Shown: positions 9,131-17,341 of the stretch, in pieces | How the letters are laid out: each line of letters starts with the position of its first letter | Position numbering within the stretch: position 1 is the first letter of the stretch | Assembly (NCBI RefSeq): GCF_008329715.1 | Contig: NZ_VTSR01000011.1 | Coordinates: 186,001 to 250,000 of the forward strand | Direction of reading: 5' to 3' | Source of the DNA: Gimesia chilikensis | GTDB taxonomy: Bacteria > Planctomycetota > Planctomycetia > Planctomycetales > Planctomycetaceae | DNA length: 64,000 nt | Made by a program: the position numbers and the translations under genes | The notes under the pieces: model-generated | Seen by the model: only the letters and a program-made list of their open reading frames with translations | Database searches by the model: none | Told to the model about the DNA's origin: nothing

Positions 9131-11041
9131 ATGAACGAAAAAACCGCACCAGAAAAATTCACGTTTCAGGCAGAAATCAAAAAACTTCTCGATCTGCTTT
9201 CCCACTCACTGTACCAGAATCGGGAAATCGCCATCCGGGAGCTGATCTCAAACGCCTCGGATGCCCTGGACAAGTACCGGTTCCTTTCGTTGACGGATGA
9301 ATCCCTCAAAGATGAGCAGCCTCTTGAGATTCGTCTCGAGCCGGACAAAGAAAACCGCGTACTGGCCATCTGCGACAACGGCGTCGGGATGACTCACGAT
9401 GAGTTGATCGAGAATATCGGTACGATCGCTCACAGTGGTTCGCTCGACTTTCTGAAGAACGCCCAGGGGAATGAAAAAGAAGAAGTTTCGCTGATCGGTA
9501 AATTCGGCGTGGGCTTCTACTCCGCCTTCATGCTGGCCGACAAGGTCGAAGTCCTGACTCGCAGCTGCCGGGAAGAAAAAGGCTGGAAATGGGAATCGGA
9601 CGGTTCCGGCGACTTCACCATCGAACCGCAGGAAGACATTGGCCGGGGAACGTCCATTCGCCTGCATCTCCGCAAAGATCTGGATGAATATACCCAGGAC
9701 ACGCGGCTCAAATACATCCTCAATAAATATTCGACCTTCGTCCCCTACCCGATCAAGCTGGGGGAAGAACTGGTCAACGATCAGAAGCCGATCTGGATCG
9801 AGCCCAAAACGCAGCTCACACAGGAGCAGTACGACGGCTTCTATCAGTACCTGGCTCACAACGGAGAAGAATCGGCCCGCTGGCACCTGCATCTCAGCAG
9901 CGATTCACCATTCCAGTTCCACGCCATCCTCTATTGCCCGCAGACCAACCTGGAACTGATGGGCTTTGGCCGGACCGAGCACGGCATCAGCCTGTGTGCC
10001 AAACGGATCCTGGTACAGAATGATAACCGGGACCTGCTTCCCGAATACCTGCGGTTCCTGTATGGCCTGGTCGACTCAGCCGACCTGCCGTTGAATATTT
10101 CACGCGAATCACTGCAGGACAACACCGTATTTCGCAAAATTAAAAAGGTACTCACCAAACGAGTGCTCTCTCACCTGGCGTCGATGGCCAAGGACGACGA
10201 GGAAAAGTATCTCGAGTTCTATCGCCAGTTCGGCAGTGCCCTGCGGGAAGGCATCGGCACCGATTTCGAGAACCGCGACACTCTTGCCAAACTGCTGCGG
10301 TTCCCCTCATCACGAGGGACCTCTGAAAACGAGCTCGTTTCGCTGGAAGCCTATCTCGAAAAGGCCGACGAAAACCAGAAGCAGATCTATTACCTGGGTG
10401 GTAACGATTTCCATACGATTTCCCGCAATCCGAACCTGGAAATCTTCCGCAAGAAGGGTATCGAAGTCTTCTACCTGCCTGACCCGATGGATGAGATCGT
10501 CCTCTCCAACCTGGCGAAGTTCGAAGACTTTGATATCGTTTCGATCGACTCTGCCGAGGTAAAACTGCCGGGCGACGACAAAGCCGAAACGGACAGCGAA
10601 GAAAAAGAGGACGAGAAGAAGGAAGAGCAGGAAGCCCTGACTCCCGAGTTCGAAAAGGTACTCTCGCTGTTCCAGGAAGAACTCAAGGACGACGTGGAAT
10701 CGGTGACCAAATCGGATCGCCTGACAGACAGCCCCTGCTGTCTGGTGATGCCGGAAGGGGCCATCAGTTCGCAGTTGCAGAAAGTCCTGAGCATGAACAA
10801 CAAGGACTTCCCGACCAGCAAGCGGATTCTGGAAATCAACCCGGACGCCGAGCTGATCAAGCGGCTCTGCACGCTCTCGTCGAACGCTGACCAGCATGCC
10901 TTCATTAAGCAGTGCGGCCGGCAGCTGTTCTGGAACGCATCACTGATGACGGGGATCGCAACCAGTCCGGAAGAGATCACGTCCAATATCCAGAGCATGA
11001 TGGAAGAGCTGGCACAGAAACGCTCGCCCATCATTACGTAG
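9131..11041 (+). CDS. htpG: HtpG, Hsp90-family chaperone
   Basis: The 636-residue protein is a complete bacterial Hsp90. The N-terminal GHKL ATPase is clear from ELISNASDALDK, DNGVGM and GKFGVGFYSAFM, followed by GRGTSIRLHL. The middle domain has LPLNISRESLQDN, and an acidic Glu/Lys/Asp-rich linker at about residues 480-510 precedes the dimerisation domain. It folds or stabilises client proteins in the cytoplasm using ATP. The ATG at 9131 is chosen because family members start with a short segment before FQAEIKKLLDLL; an upstream ATG at 9086 would add 15 unusual residues. It converges with the flavoprotein gene 12 bp downstream. Confidence 0.97.
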   Translation: MNEKTAPEKFTFQAEIKKLLDLLSHSLYQNREIAIRELISNASDALDKYRFLSLTDESLKDEQPLEIRLEPDKENRVLAICDNGVGMTHDELIENIGTIAHSGSLDFLKNAQGNEKEEVSLIGKFGVGFYSAFMLADKVEVLTRSCREEKGWKWESDGSGDFTIEPQEDIGRGTSIRLHLRKDLDEYTQDTRLKYILNKYSTFVPYPIKLGEELVNDQKPIWIEPKTQLTQEQYDGFYQYLAHNGEESARWHLHLSSDSPFQFHAILYCPQTNLELMGFGRTEHGISLCAKRILVQNDNRDLLPEYLRFLYGLVDSADLPLNISRESLQDNTVFRKIKKVLTKRVLSHLASMAKDDEEKYLEFYRQFGSALREGIGTDFENRDTLAKLLRFPSSRGTSENELVSLEAYLEKADENQKQIYYLGGNDFHTISRNPNLEIFRKKGIEVFYLPDPMDEIVLSNLAKFEDFDIVSIDSAEVKLPGDDKAETDSEEKEDEKKEEQEALTPEFEKVLSLFQEELKDDVESVTKSDRLTDSPCCLVMPEGAISSQLQKVLSMNNKDFPTSKRILEINPDAELIKRLCTLSSNADQHAFIKQCGRQLFWNASLMTGIATSPEEITSNIQSMMEELAQKRSPIIT

Positions 11042-11053
11042 CGATAAAATTAC

Positions 11054-12526
11054 TCACCGCGGTTCCGCTTCCGGGGCCGCGGTGTAGTAATACATGTGGG
11101 GCACCGCGGGTTCAAACAGCCCGACCCGATCCCAAGGCGCGAGCAGTTCACTCGCAGTCTGCAGCCAGTCATTCTGGTGGTCTGCGGAAAGATCGTCCCG
11201 AGAAACGAGCTCATACCAGTCGGCAACCGCCTGTCGAAAACGTTCATCGTCGGCACAGAGGAGCCAGGGCCGCTGCTGTTCGTGAAAGCGGCGGTGCTCA
11301 TAGCTCGTCGCGGCGGCAAAATAGAAGAGCGTACTCAGCCAAAACCGTTCGAAATCGTGCCGACTGCGATAACAACAGGCGACCAGTGTATCGATCAGCG
11401 AGCGCTCGGTCTGCAGTGAGTGCGAGTACTCGGCCAGTTGCTCGGTTTGCGTCCCCTGCCCTGTATGCTGTTCCAGGATGGTAACGAGCCGCTCAATACC
11501 ACACAGCGTGTGGGCAATCCCCGTACTGTGCAGCGGATCGATGAAACCGGCCGTGTGAGGCAGCAGCGCCCAGTCCGGCCCGGCACACTCTTTCCAACCC
11601 CGCTGCAGGCGGCCGGTCGTCTGCAGTCCGTCTTCCGGAGCGACGCAATCTGCAGTAACGAACTGTGCTTTAATCGAGAGATAACGGTCCAGCAGTGTTT
11701 CCCAGGTGTGATGGTCCACTTCTCCGTCGAAGACGAAACCGGCGCTGGTGATGCCGTTATTGAATCGCAGCTGCCACATCCAGCCTTCATCGAATACATG
11801 ATGCAGGGCGCTGTGATCGCAGTTGAAGGGATAATCGTCCCGCGAGATACCCTGCCCATCCAGGGTGGTCTGCCAGGGAGCGACATTTTGGAAATGCCCG
11901 AAGATCGCTGACGAGTGGGTTTTGAATTCGGTTTCTGCTTCGATGCCCAACGTGCGGGCAACGATACCCGCGGCCCCGGTGGCGTCGATCAGAAAGTTCG
12001 CCCGGAGATCGATACGTTCGCCGAATCGGGTTCCCTGGATCTGCCAGCCCGGGGCGTTGTGCTGAAATTCAACTTCGGTCTGATCGCGATAGACAATGCC
12101 GGACGCTTCCACCTGCCGGGCGAACCAGTGATCGACGTCGGCCCGGTACCAGTGTGTGTCGGCAAGGGTGTCACTGAGGTTGGCGGTCACCAGCAGTTCG
12201 CTGCCGTGCGCGGGCTGTGTCTGAAAGGGCTGATGCGGCGCGTGGGCAAAGTAACTGAAGCCCCGCTTGATGCCGCAGCCGATGTCGGGATGGACCTGCT
12301 GCCAGCTCCCATACTTGCAAAATGGCTCAAATTGTGGAAGATCGTACTGTGCAGCCAGTGACTGGAGCAGATAGCCGGCGGCGGGCGTAGAGGATTCCCC
12401 AATCGTGAATCGGGGATGCGTGCCGCGGTCGATCAGGGCGACGGAGAGGCCGATACGATCGAGCAACAGGGCCGTCAGACTGCCGCCGAAACCGGCTCCC
12501 AGGATCACCACATCAAATTGCTGCAT
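11054..12526 (-). CDS. FAD-dependent oxidoreductase, tryptophan-halogenase-like
   Basis: A 490-residue flavoprotein. The N-terminal dinucleotide-binding motif is VVILGAGFGGS followed by ALIDRG and then GESSTPA, the arrangement seen in flavin-dependent halogenases and geranylgeranyl-reductase-like monooxygenases. Further FAD-contact regions are LIDATGAAG and DWALLPHTAGFIDPLHSTG. The halogenase WxWxIP motif is not present in standard form (GWMWQLRF is the nearest), so I do not claim halogenation. The ATG at 12526 places the Rossmann strand at residue 4; a GTG at 12580 would add 18 residues. It is divergent from the aldehyde dehydrogenase gene, with 100 bp between them. Confidence 0.8.
   Translation of the reverse strand: MQQFDVVILGAGFGGSLTALLLDRIGLSVALIDRGTHPRFTIGESSTPAAGYLLQSLAAQYDLPQFEPFCKYGSWQQVHPDIGCGIKRGFSYFAHAPHQPFQTQPAHGSELLVTANLSDTLADTHWYRADVDHWFARQVEASGIVYRDQTEVEFQHNAPGWQIQGTRFGERIDLRANFLIDATGAAGIVARTLGIEAETEFKTHSSAIFGHFQNVAPWQTTLDGQGISRDDYPFNCDHSALHHVFDEGWMWQLRFNNGITSAGFVFDGEVDHHTWETLLDRYLSIKAQFVTADCVAPEDGLQTTGRLQRGWKECAGPDWALLPHTAGFIDPLHSTGIAHTLCGIERLVTILEQHTGQGTQTEQLAEYSHSLQTERSLIDTLVACCYRSRHDFERFWLSTLFYFAAATSYEHRRFHEQQRPWLLCADDERFRQAVADWYELVSRDDLSADHQNDWLQTASELLAPWDRVGLFEPAVPHMYYYTAAPEAEPR
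11055..11084. terminator. Hairpin at convergent gene ends (possible bidirectional terminator)
   Basis: CACCGCGG and CCGCGGTG form an 8-bp GC-only stem with a 14-nt loop. It lies just after the htpG stop and overlaps the last codons of the opposing flavoprotein gene. There is no T-run, so intrinsic termination is only possible, not shown. Confidence 0.35.
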
Positions 12527-12626
12527 CAGAGCGGACTGCCTCTGCTCAAATCGAAAGACAAACGAAAACACACGCTTCACATACTAACTGATTGCCCCGC
12601 AAATAGCAGGTTGAAAAGGATAGATC

Positions 12627-14210
12627 ATGGAAACACAACCGGTTCTGATTAACGGCGAATGGACGACCTCGACAGGGACTCAGACGTTTCAGGGAGTGAA
12701 CCCCGCGACCGGCGAAACGCTGGCCCCGCTGTTCCCCGTCAGCCCCTGGGACGAAATCGAATCTGCCATCATCGCAGCCGCTGAGGCATCCAAGGCGATG
12801 CGTGGCTGGCCGGGCGAACGGTTTGCCGCGTTCCTGGAAGCGTACGCGAATGAAATCGAAGCCCGCGCCGACGCCCTGGTCGACGCTGCCCACGCAGAGA
12901 CCGGCTATCCCGAATCACCGCGGCTGCGTGACGGCGAGCTGCCGCGGACAACGAATCAGCTGCGTCAGGCCGCCAACCATGCCCGCGAAGGTTCCTGGGC
13001 ACAGCCGACCATCGACACCGCAACCGGCATCAGTTCGATGTTCGGCCCGATTGGTCCCGTGACCGTGTTTGGTCCGAACAACTTCCCGTTTGCGTTCAAC
13101 AGTATCGCCGGGGGTGACTTCGCCGCCGCGGTTGCCGCAGGGAACCCGGTGATCGCCAAGGGACATTCGTCGCACCCGGAAACCACGCGCATCTTCGGTG
13201 AAGCCGCCGACGCTGCTGCCAAAGCGACTGACATGCCTGCTGGTTTCGTGCAGCTGATCTACCGGACGAGCCACTCAGACGGCTGCAGACTCGTGTCGCA
13301 CCCGCTGATGGGTGCCATCGGTTATACCGGCGGACGGAGTGCGGGGCTGACCATCAAGGAAGCGGCCGACAAGGCGGGCAAGCCGGTTTACCTGGAACTC
13401 TCCAGCATCAACCCGATCTTCATTCTGCCAGGTGCCCTGGACGAGCGAAGTGCGGAGATCGCAGAGGAATTCAAAGGGAGCTGCCTGATGGGGACCGGTC
13501 AGTTCTGTACGAACCCGGGTCTGGTGGTCCTCAAAGGAGGCGAGGCTGCGGAGACCTTCATCGATCAGGTCAAACAGCAGTTCGAAGCGGCCGCGGCCGG
13601 CGTGCTGCTGAGCGAAGGAGTGCAGCGTGGCTTCCTGTCCGGTATTACCGCGATTCAGGAAGCAGGGGCGACACTCGTCACCGGTGGGACTTCCACCGAA
13701 GGCGACGGGTTCTCCTGTGCGAATACACTGCTGCGGGTCTCGGGGAGTGCCTTCCTGAAAGATCCCGAAGCTTTACAGGCCGAGGCGTTCGGCAACAGTT
13801 CGCTGTTTGTCGTCGCGGAGAGCGATGAAGAACTGGCCCAGATCGCCGAGTGCCTGGAGGGGAACCTGACCGGATGCATTTACAGTCAGACCACGGGCGA
13901 GGATGACGGGCTGTACGATCTGGTCGCCCCGGCCCTGCGTCAGAAGGTGGGCCGACTGCTGAACGACAAGATGCCCACCGGCGTAGCCGTCAGCCCGGCG
14001 ATGAATCATGGCGGCCCCTTCCCTTCGACGGGACATCCGGTCTTCACGTCGGTCGGAATTCCGGCAGCGATCCACCGGTTCTCGATGCTGCAGTGCTACG
14101 ATAACGTCCGCCCCGGGCGATTGCCGGCGGCTCTGCAGCCAAAGAATTCGAACCCGGCCCAGTGGCGTTATATTGATGGAATGTACACACAGGGTGATTA
14201 CGGAGCGTAG
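12627..14210 (+). CDS. NADP-dependent aldehyde dehydrogenase, 2-oxoglutarate semialdehyde type
   Basis: A 527-residue aldehyde dehydrogenase. The catalytic cysteine is in GTGQFCTNPG and the general-base glutamate in YLELSSINPIF; both motifs are characteristic of the alpha-ketoglutaric semialdehyde (2,5-dioxovalerate) dehydrogenase branch rather than betaine-aldehyde enzymes. FGPNNFPFAFN is the cofactor-binding strand. This branch oxidises 2-oxoglutarate semialdehyde to 2-oxoglutarate in pentose and sugar-acid catabolism. AAAGGA lies 7 nt before the ATG. No other sugar-acid pathway genes are adjacent, so the pathway assignment rests on family similarity. Confidence 0.88.
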   Translation: METQPVLINGEWTTSTGTQTFQGVNPATGETLAPLFPVSPWDEIESAIIAAAEASKAMRGWPGERFAAFLEAYANEIEARADALVDAAHAETGYPESPRLRDGELPRTTNQLRQAANHAREGSWAQPTIDTATGISSMFGPIGPVTVFGPNNFPFAFNSIAGGDFAAAVAAGNPVIAKGHSSHPETTRIFGEAADAAAKATDMPAGFVQLIYRTSHSDGCRLVSHPLMGAIGYTGGRSAGLTIKEAADKAGKPVYLELSSINPIFILPGALDERSAEIAEEFKGSCLMGTGQFCTNPGLVVLKGGEAAETFIDQVKQQFEAAAAGVLLSEGVQRGFLSGITAIQEAGATLVTGGTSTEGDGFSCANTLLRVSGSAFLKDPEALQAEAFGNSSLFVVAESDEELAQIAECLEGNLTGCIYSQTTGEDDGLYDLVAPALRQKVGRLLNDKMPTGVAVSPAMNHGGPFPSTGHPVFTSVGIPAAIHRFSMLQCYDNVRPGRLPAALQPKNSNPAQWRYIDGMYTQGDYGA

Positions 14211-14363
14211 TCAGAGGATGAAACGGGCCGTGGACTGCGGCCGTGCAGTCACTTTAAAAACGTTCAGAGGCGGGAATAAGCGAACCTGTCAGGGAGCAGA
14301 GGCGTCTGAACGACTAAGGGTTGAGAAAATATGAATTTAGAGAGATTTTTTTTGCCCGTAACG

Positions 14364-14393
14364 TTGTGAAGTGATTGTGGTTGTTGCTATTAT
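14364..14393 (+). promoter_or_regulatory. Candidate sigma-70-type promoter for tRNA-Lys
   Basis: TTGTGA (14364-14369) and TATTAT (14388-14393) are separated by 18 bp, about 90 bp before the mature tRNA 5' end. The spacing and -10 match are good, and no other gene lies between it and the tRNA. Confidence 0.45.
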
Positions 14394-14485
14394 CCTGACT
14401 CAGTCATCAAACGGCCTGTCGAGCAGCGGACACCAACCACGCCGCAATAAATGCTCCGGCCGATCAAAATACAGTGAGATCAAAT

Positions 14486-14558
<73 letters not shown>

Positions 14559-14566
14559 TTCTTAAG

Positions 14567-14598
14567 AGCCTTAAGCTTCTATAGCTTAAGGCTTTTTT
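14567..14598 (+). terminator. Rho-independent terminator after tRNA-Lys
   Basis: GCCTTAAGC and GCTTAAGGC form a 9-bp stem (a flanking A-T pair can extend it) with a short loop, followed by six T residues. It starts 9 bases after the tRNA 3' end. Confidence 0.85.
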
Positions 14599-14722
14599 GT
14601 TTTACGGCCTGCTTGTTTCATTTGACTTCGCTGGTTATGACGAGTGTTAAAGGTATTCCTGTTAAACTGGAGTGCCTGCGTTCGTGTCGCGTCTTTGAGT
14701 CTGAAGTGTCAGGGGAGATTGA

Positions 14723-16216
14723 ATGAACTCCGTACAAAACTGTGTCGTTGGTTCACAGGTTCGACCATTTCAATTGAGCGCAGTTACCCCTGACCTGCAA
14801 CACGCGCAGATCCAGTTCGCAGATTACCAGGGACGCTGGCTGGCGTTGCTCTTCTATCCGCATGACTTCTCATTTGTCTGCCCCACCGAACTCACCGGAT
14901 TCAGCGCTGAGAAACCGCAGTTTGATCAACTCAACTGCGCACTCTTGGGGGTGAGTATCGACCCCCTTGAGACTCACTCGCAGTGGCTGAAAACTCCTGC
15001 GAACGATGGAGGTGTCGAAGGACTCCGCTTTCCCCTGGCCTCTGATCCCCAGGGCGCGCTTTGCCAGTATTTTGGTGTCTGGCGGGAGGCCGACGGCCTG
15101 CCCAATCGCGGATTGTTTCTGATTGACCCGGAAGGGATCCTGCGCTTCGCTGCTAGTTATGACTTGAGTGTGGGTCGAAATGTTCAAGACGTCCTGCGTA
15201 TCTTAGACGCCTTACAGTCCGGAGGACTCTGTCCGGCGAACTGGAAACGTGCCGATGGTGTGCTGGATACGACGTCGCTTTTGAAGTCGGGCCGGGTTCT
15301 CGGTCATTATCGCATCGTACGCGAGCTGGGGCGAGGTGCCTTCGGGCAGGTTTTCGCAGCCGAAGACTTGCGTCTCGCACGTAAAGTCGCGCTCAAAGTG
15401 ATCGTGAAACAGGATGATCAGACTGAAAAACAACTTCTGCGGGAGGCTCGGTCGGCAGCCGGCATTCATCACCCGAATGTCTGCACGATTTATTCTGTGG
15501 ATACGATTGACACCATCCCGACCATTGTCATGGAGTATATTGATGGTGGCTCACTCGCAGATCTGATAAACAGCGGATTCGATCGACGTCAATTCCGCAG
15601 GATCGCGGAGCAGATTGCTTTGGGACTGGCTGCTGCTCACGAAAAAGGTATCGTGCACGGAGACCTGAAGCCGGCCAATATTCTGCTGCGCGGAGGAGAC
15701 GAACCGGTGATTGTCGACTTCGGGCTGGCTCGTTCTTTTCGTCATCAGGAGGTCGTCACCAGAGCCGGCTCCGATACCGGACCGCAGTTTACGGTCACGA
15801 CGAAGACAGATGTCGCTACGGAACCAGAAGCAGCAGAGCTGGATTTAGAGGAAACCGTAGTGCTCAATTCCAATCCCGTCGATGCTGCCACCGTCTCGGC
15901 AGCCGACTCCAACGGCATCTCTGGCACCCCGGCTTACATGTCTCCCGAACAGGCCCGCGGCGCTCGCTTGAGTGCCGCCAGCGACATCTTCTCCCTGGGA
16001 TTAATTCTCGTCGAGATGCTGTGTGGTGAATCACTAATGCGCGACATGTCGGCACTGGAAATCATCTCTGCTTTATGGAGACCGGATTTCGTCGAGTCTC
16101 TGACCAAGAAGATCCCCCCTGAGTTCCGCAGCGAGCTGATTGATCTGTTGGCGATGGAGCCTGACAAACGCCCCAGTGCGAAAGAAGTGAGTAGGAGGAT
16201 GCTGGATTCGAATTGA
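14723..16216 (+). CDS. 2-Cys peroxiredoxin fused to Ser/Thr protein kinase
   Basis: The 497-residue chain joins two complete domains. Residues 1-175 are an AhpC/TSA-family typical 2-Cys peroxiredoxin: the peroxidatic Cys53 sits in FVCPTEL and a resolving-type Cys170 in GGLCPANW. Residues 195-495 are a Hanks-type kinase: glycine loop GRGAFGQVF, Lys225 in VALKV, DFG at 332-334 and SPEQARG at 408-414. The catalytic loop reads HGDLKPAN, with Gly in place of the usual Arg, so it is a non-RD kinase. About 75 residues rich in Thr, Glu and Asp separate DFG from the SPE motif, roughly twice the normal activation segment. No membrane segment is seen, so it should be cytosolic. I infer that peroxide chemistry on the N-terminal domain controls the kinase. 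An ECF sigma gene follows 238 bp later. AGGGGAGA precedes the ATG. Confidence 0.92.
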   Translation: MNSVQNCVVGSQVRPFQLSAVTPDLQHAQIQFADYQGRWLALLFYPHDFSFVCPTELTGFSAEKPQFDQLNCALLGVSIDPLETHSQWLKTPANDGGVEGLRFPLASDPQGALCQYFGVWREADGLPNRGLFLIDPEGILRFAASYDLSVGRNVQDVLRILDALQSGGLCPANWKRADGVLDTTSLLKSGRVLGHYRIVRELGRGAFGQVFAAEDLRLARKVALKVIVKQDDQTEKQLLREARSAAGIHHPNVCTIYSVDTIDTIPTIVMEYIDGGSLADLINSGFDRRQFRRIAEQIALGLAAAHEKGIVHGDLKPANILLRGGDEPVIVDFGLARSFRHQEVVTRAGSDTGPQFTVTTKTDVATEPEAAELDLEETVVLNSNPVDAATVSAADSNGISGTPAYMSPEQARGARLSAASDIFSLGLILVEMLCGESLMRDMSALEIISALWRPDFVESLTKKIPPEFRSELIDLLAMEPDKRPSAKEVSRRMLDSN

Positions 16217-16454
16217 TCGCGGTGCGTAGTCTGTTACTTTCTTGTGAGCAGTCAGCTAATCTGCCCGGTAACAGAGCGATCAGAAATCCGATCGGTTAAG
16301 ACTTTCCATGTGATGTGTGATGCCATACAGGCTATGATTATTACTGAAGATCGTTGCAATTGACTCGTCTTGCGTCAGCTCTTACACCCGTACGCAATTG
16401 AATTTCTGATACTCAGGTGTGGCAAGTCAGCACTGAAAGGGTAGAATTATCTGC

Positions 16455-17036
16455 ATGACCGAATTCACAGAGATTCTACAAGCCATCGATTCTGGCAATC
16501 CTGAAGCCGCTGACCGGTTACTGCCGCTCGTTTACAATGAGTTGCGGATGCTCGCAGCCACGCACCTGGCAAACGAAAAGCCCGGTCAGACGTTGCAGCC
16601 GACTGCGCTCGTGCATGAGGCCTATGTGCGATTGATCGGCGGCGCAAATCCGGAACAATGGAATAGCCGAGGGCATTTCTTTGGGGCAGCCGCGGTGGCC
16701 ATCCGCCGCATTCTCATCGATAAAGCCCGCCAGAAAGGGAGCCTGAAACGGGGTGGCAACTTTATCCGGCAGGAAATGCACGACGACCTTTCCCCCAGCC
16801 TGCCAGCCCCGCAGGAAGATTTGCTGGCGCTGGACGATGCCCTGAAACAACTCGCGTGCGAGCATCCCCAGGCGGCCGAACTGGTGCAACTACGCTATTT
16901 CGCTGGACTTACGCTTCCCGAGGCAGCAGAGACACTCGACATATCCGAACGCACCGCAGGGCGGCTCTGGTCCTTTGCCCGTGCCTGGTTACGGCGGGAA
17001 ATTGAAAATCAGCTGACTTCCGAAAAAAATTCCTGA
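16455..17036 (+). CDS. ECF-type sigma factor (PF07638 family)
   Basis: A 193-residue sigma factor of the planctomycete-enriched PF07638 class. Region 2 covers LLPLVYNELRMLAATHL through TALVHEAYVRLIG and FFGAAAVAIRRILIDKARQK; region 4 is LVQLRYFAGLTLPEAAETLDISERTAGRLWSFAR, a helix-turn-helix for the -35 element. It lacks an adjacent anti-sigma gene. Sigma factors of this class are commonly found next to Ser/Thr kinase genes in planctomycetes, and here one kinase gene precedes it and another follows it. Control by phosphorylation is therefore plausible, but inferred. Confidence 0.93.
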   Translation: MTEFTEILQAIDSGNPEAADRLLPLVYNELRMLAATHLANEKPGQTLQPTALVHEAYVRLIGGANPEQWNSRGHFFGAAAVAIRRILIDKARQKGSLKRGGNFIRQEMHDDLSPSLPAPQEDLLALDDALKQLACEHPQAAELVQLRYFAGLTLPEAAETLDISERTAGRLWSFARAWLRREIENQLTSEKNS

Positions 17037-17341
17037 AAATCCTGGCCAGATTCGAACACGGATCTCGCACTAAGAATAGAGGTCAATGACGACAATACTC
17101 TATTCACGGGAGCCCCCCATGTTCATGGCGCATCTTCATTTGACTTCTGTTCCCGTCACCGGGGTTAACCATCATGCAGAATGGGACGCACGAACAAATC
17201 CTTGATGTGGACAGACTGTACAAATTATATTGAGTTGAAAGGTCGGACCGATTCGGATCGAAGTTCTGATCAAGGCGGTCCGTGGACGCTCGTAGAGAAA
17301 GGCCGCTGGATCCGATAACGACTGGCTGGGGAAACAAGAAC
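17037..17341. other. Intergenic region between ECF sigma gene and kinase gene
   Basis: About 305 bases. I see no gene, no strong promoter and no T-tailed hairpin. A GGGGA ribosome site near its end serves the kinase gene. Confidence 0.5.

Noticed and set aside
11054-12526. Flavin-dependent tryptophan halogenase as a firm call
   Set aside because: The WxWxIP halogenase motif is not present in standard form, so only the flavoprotein family is claimed.
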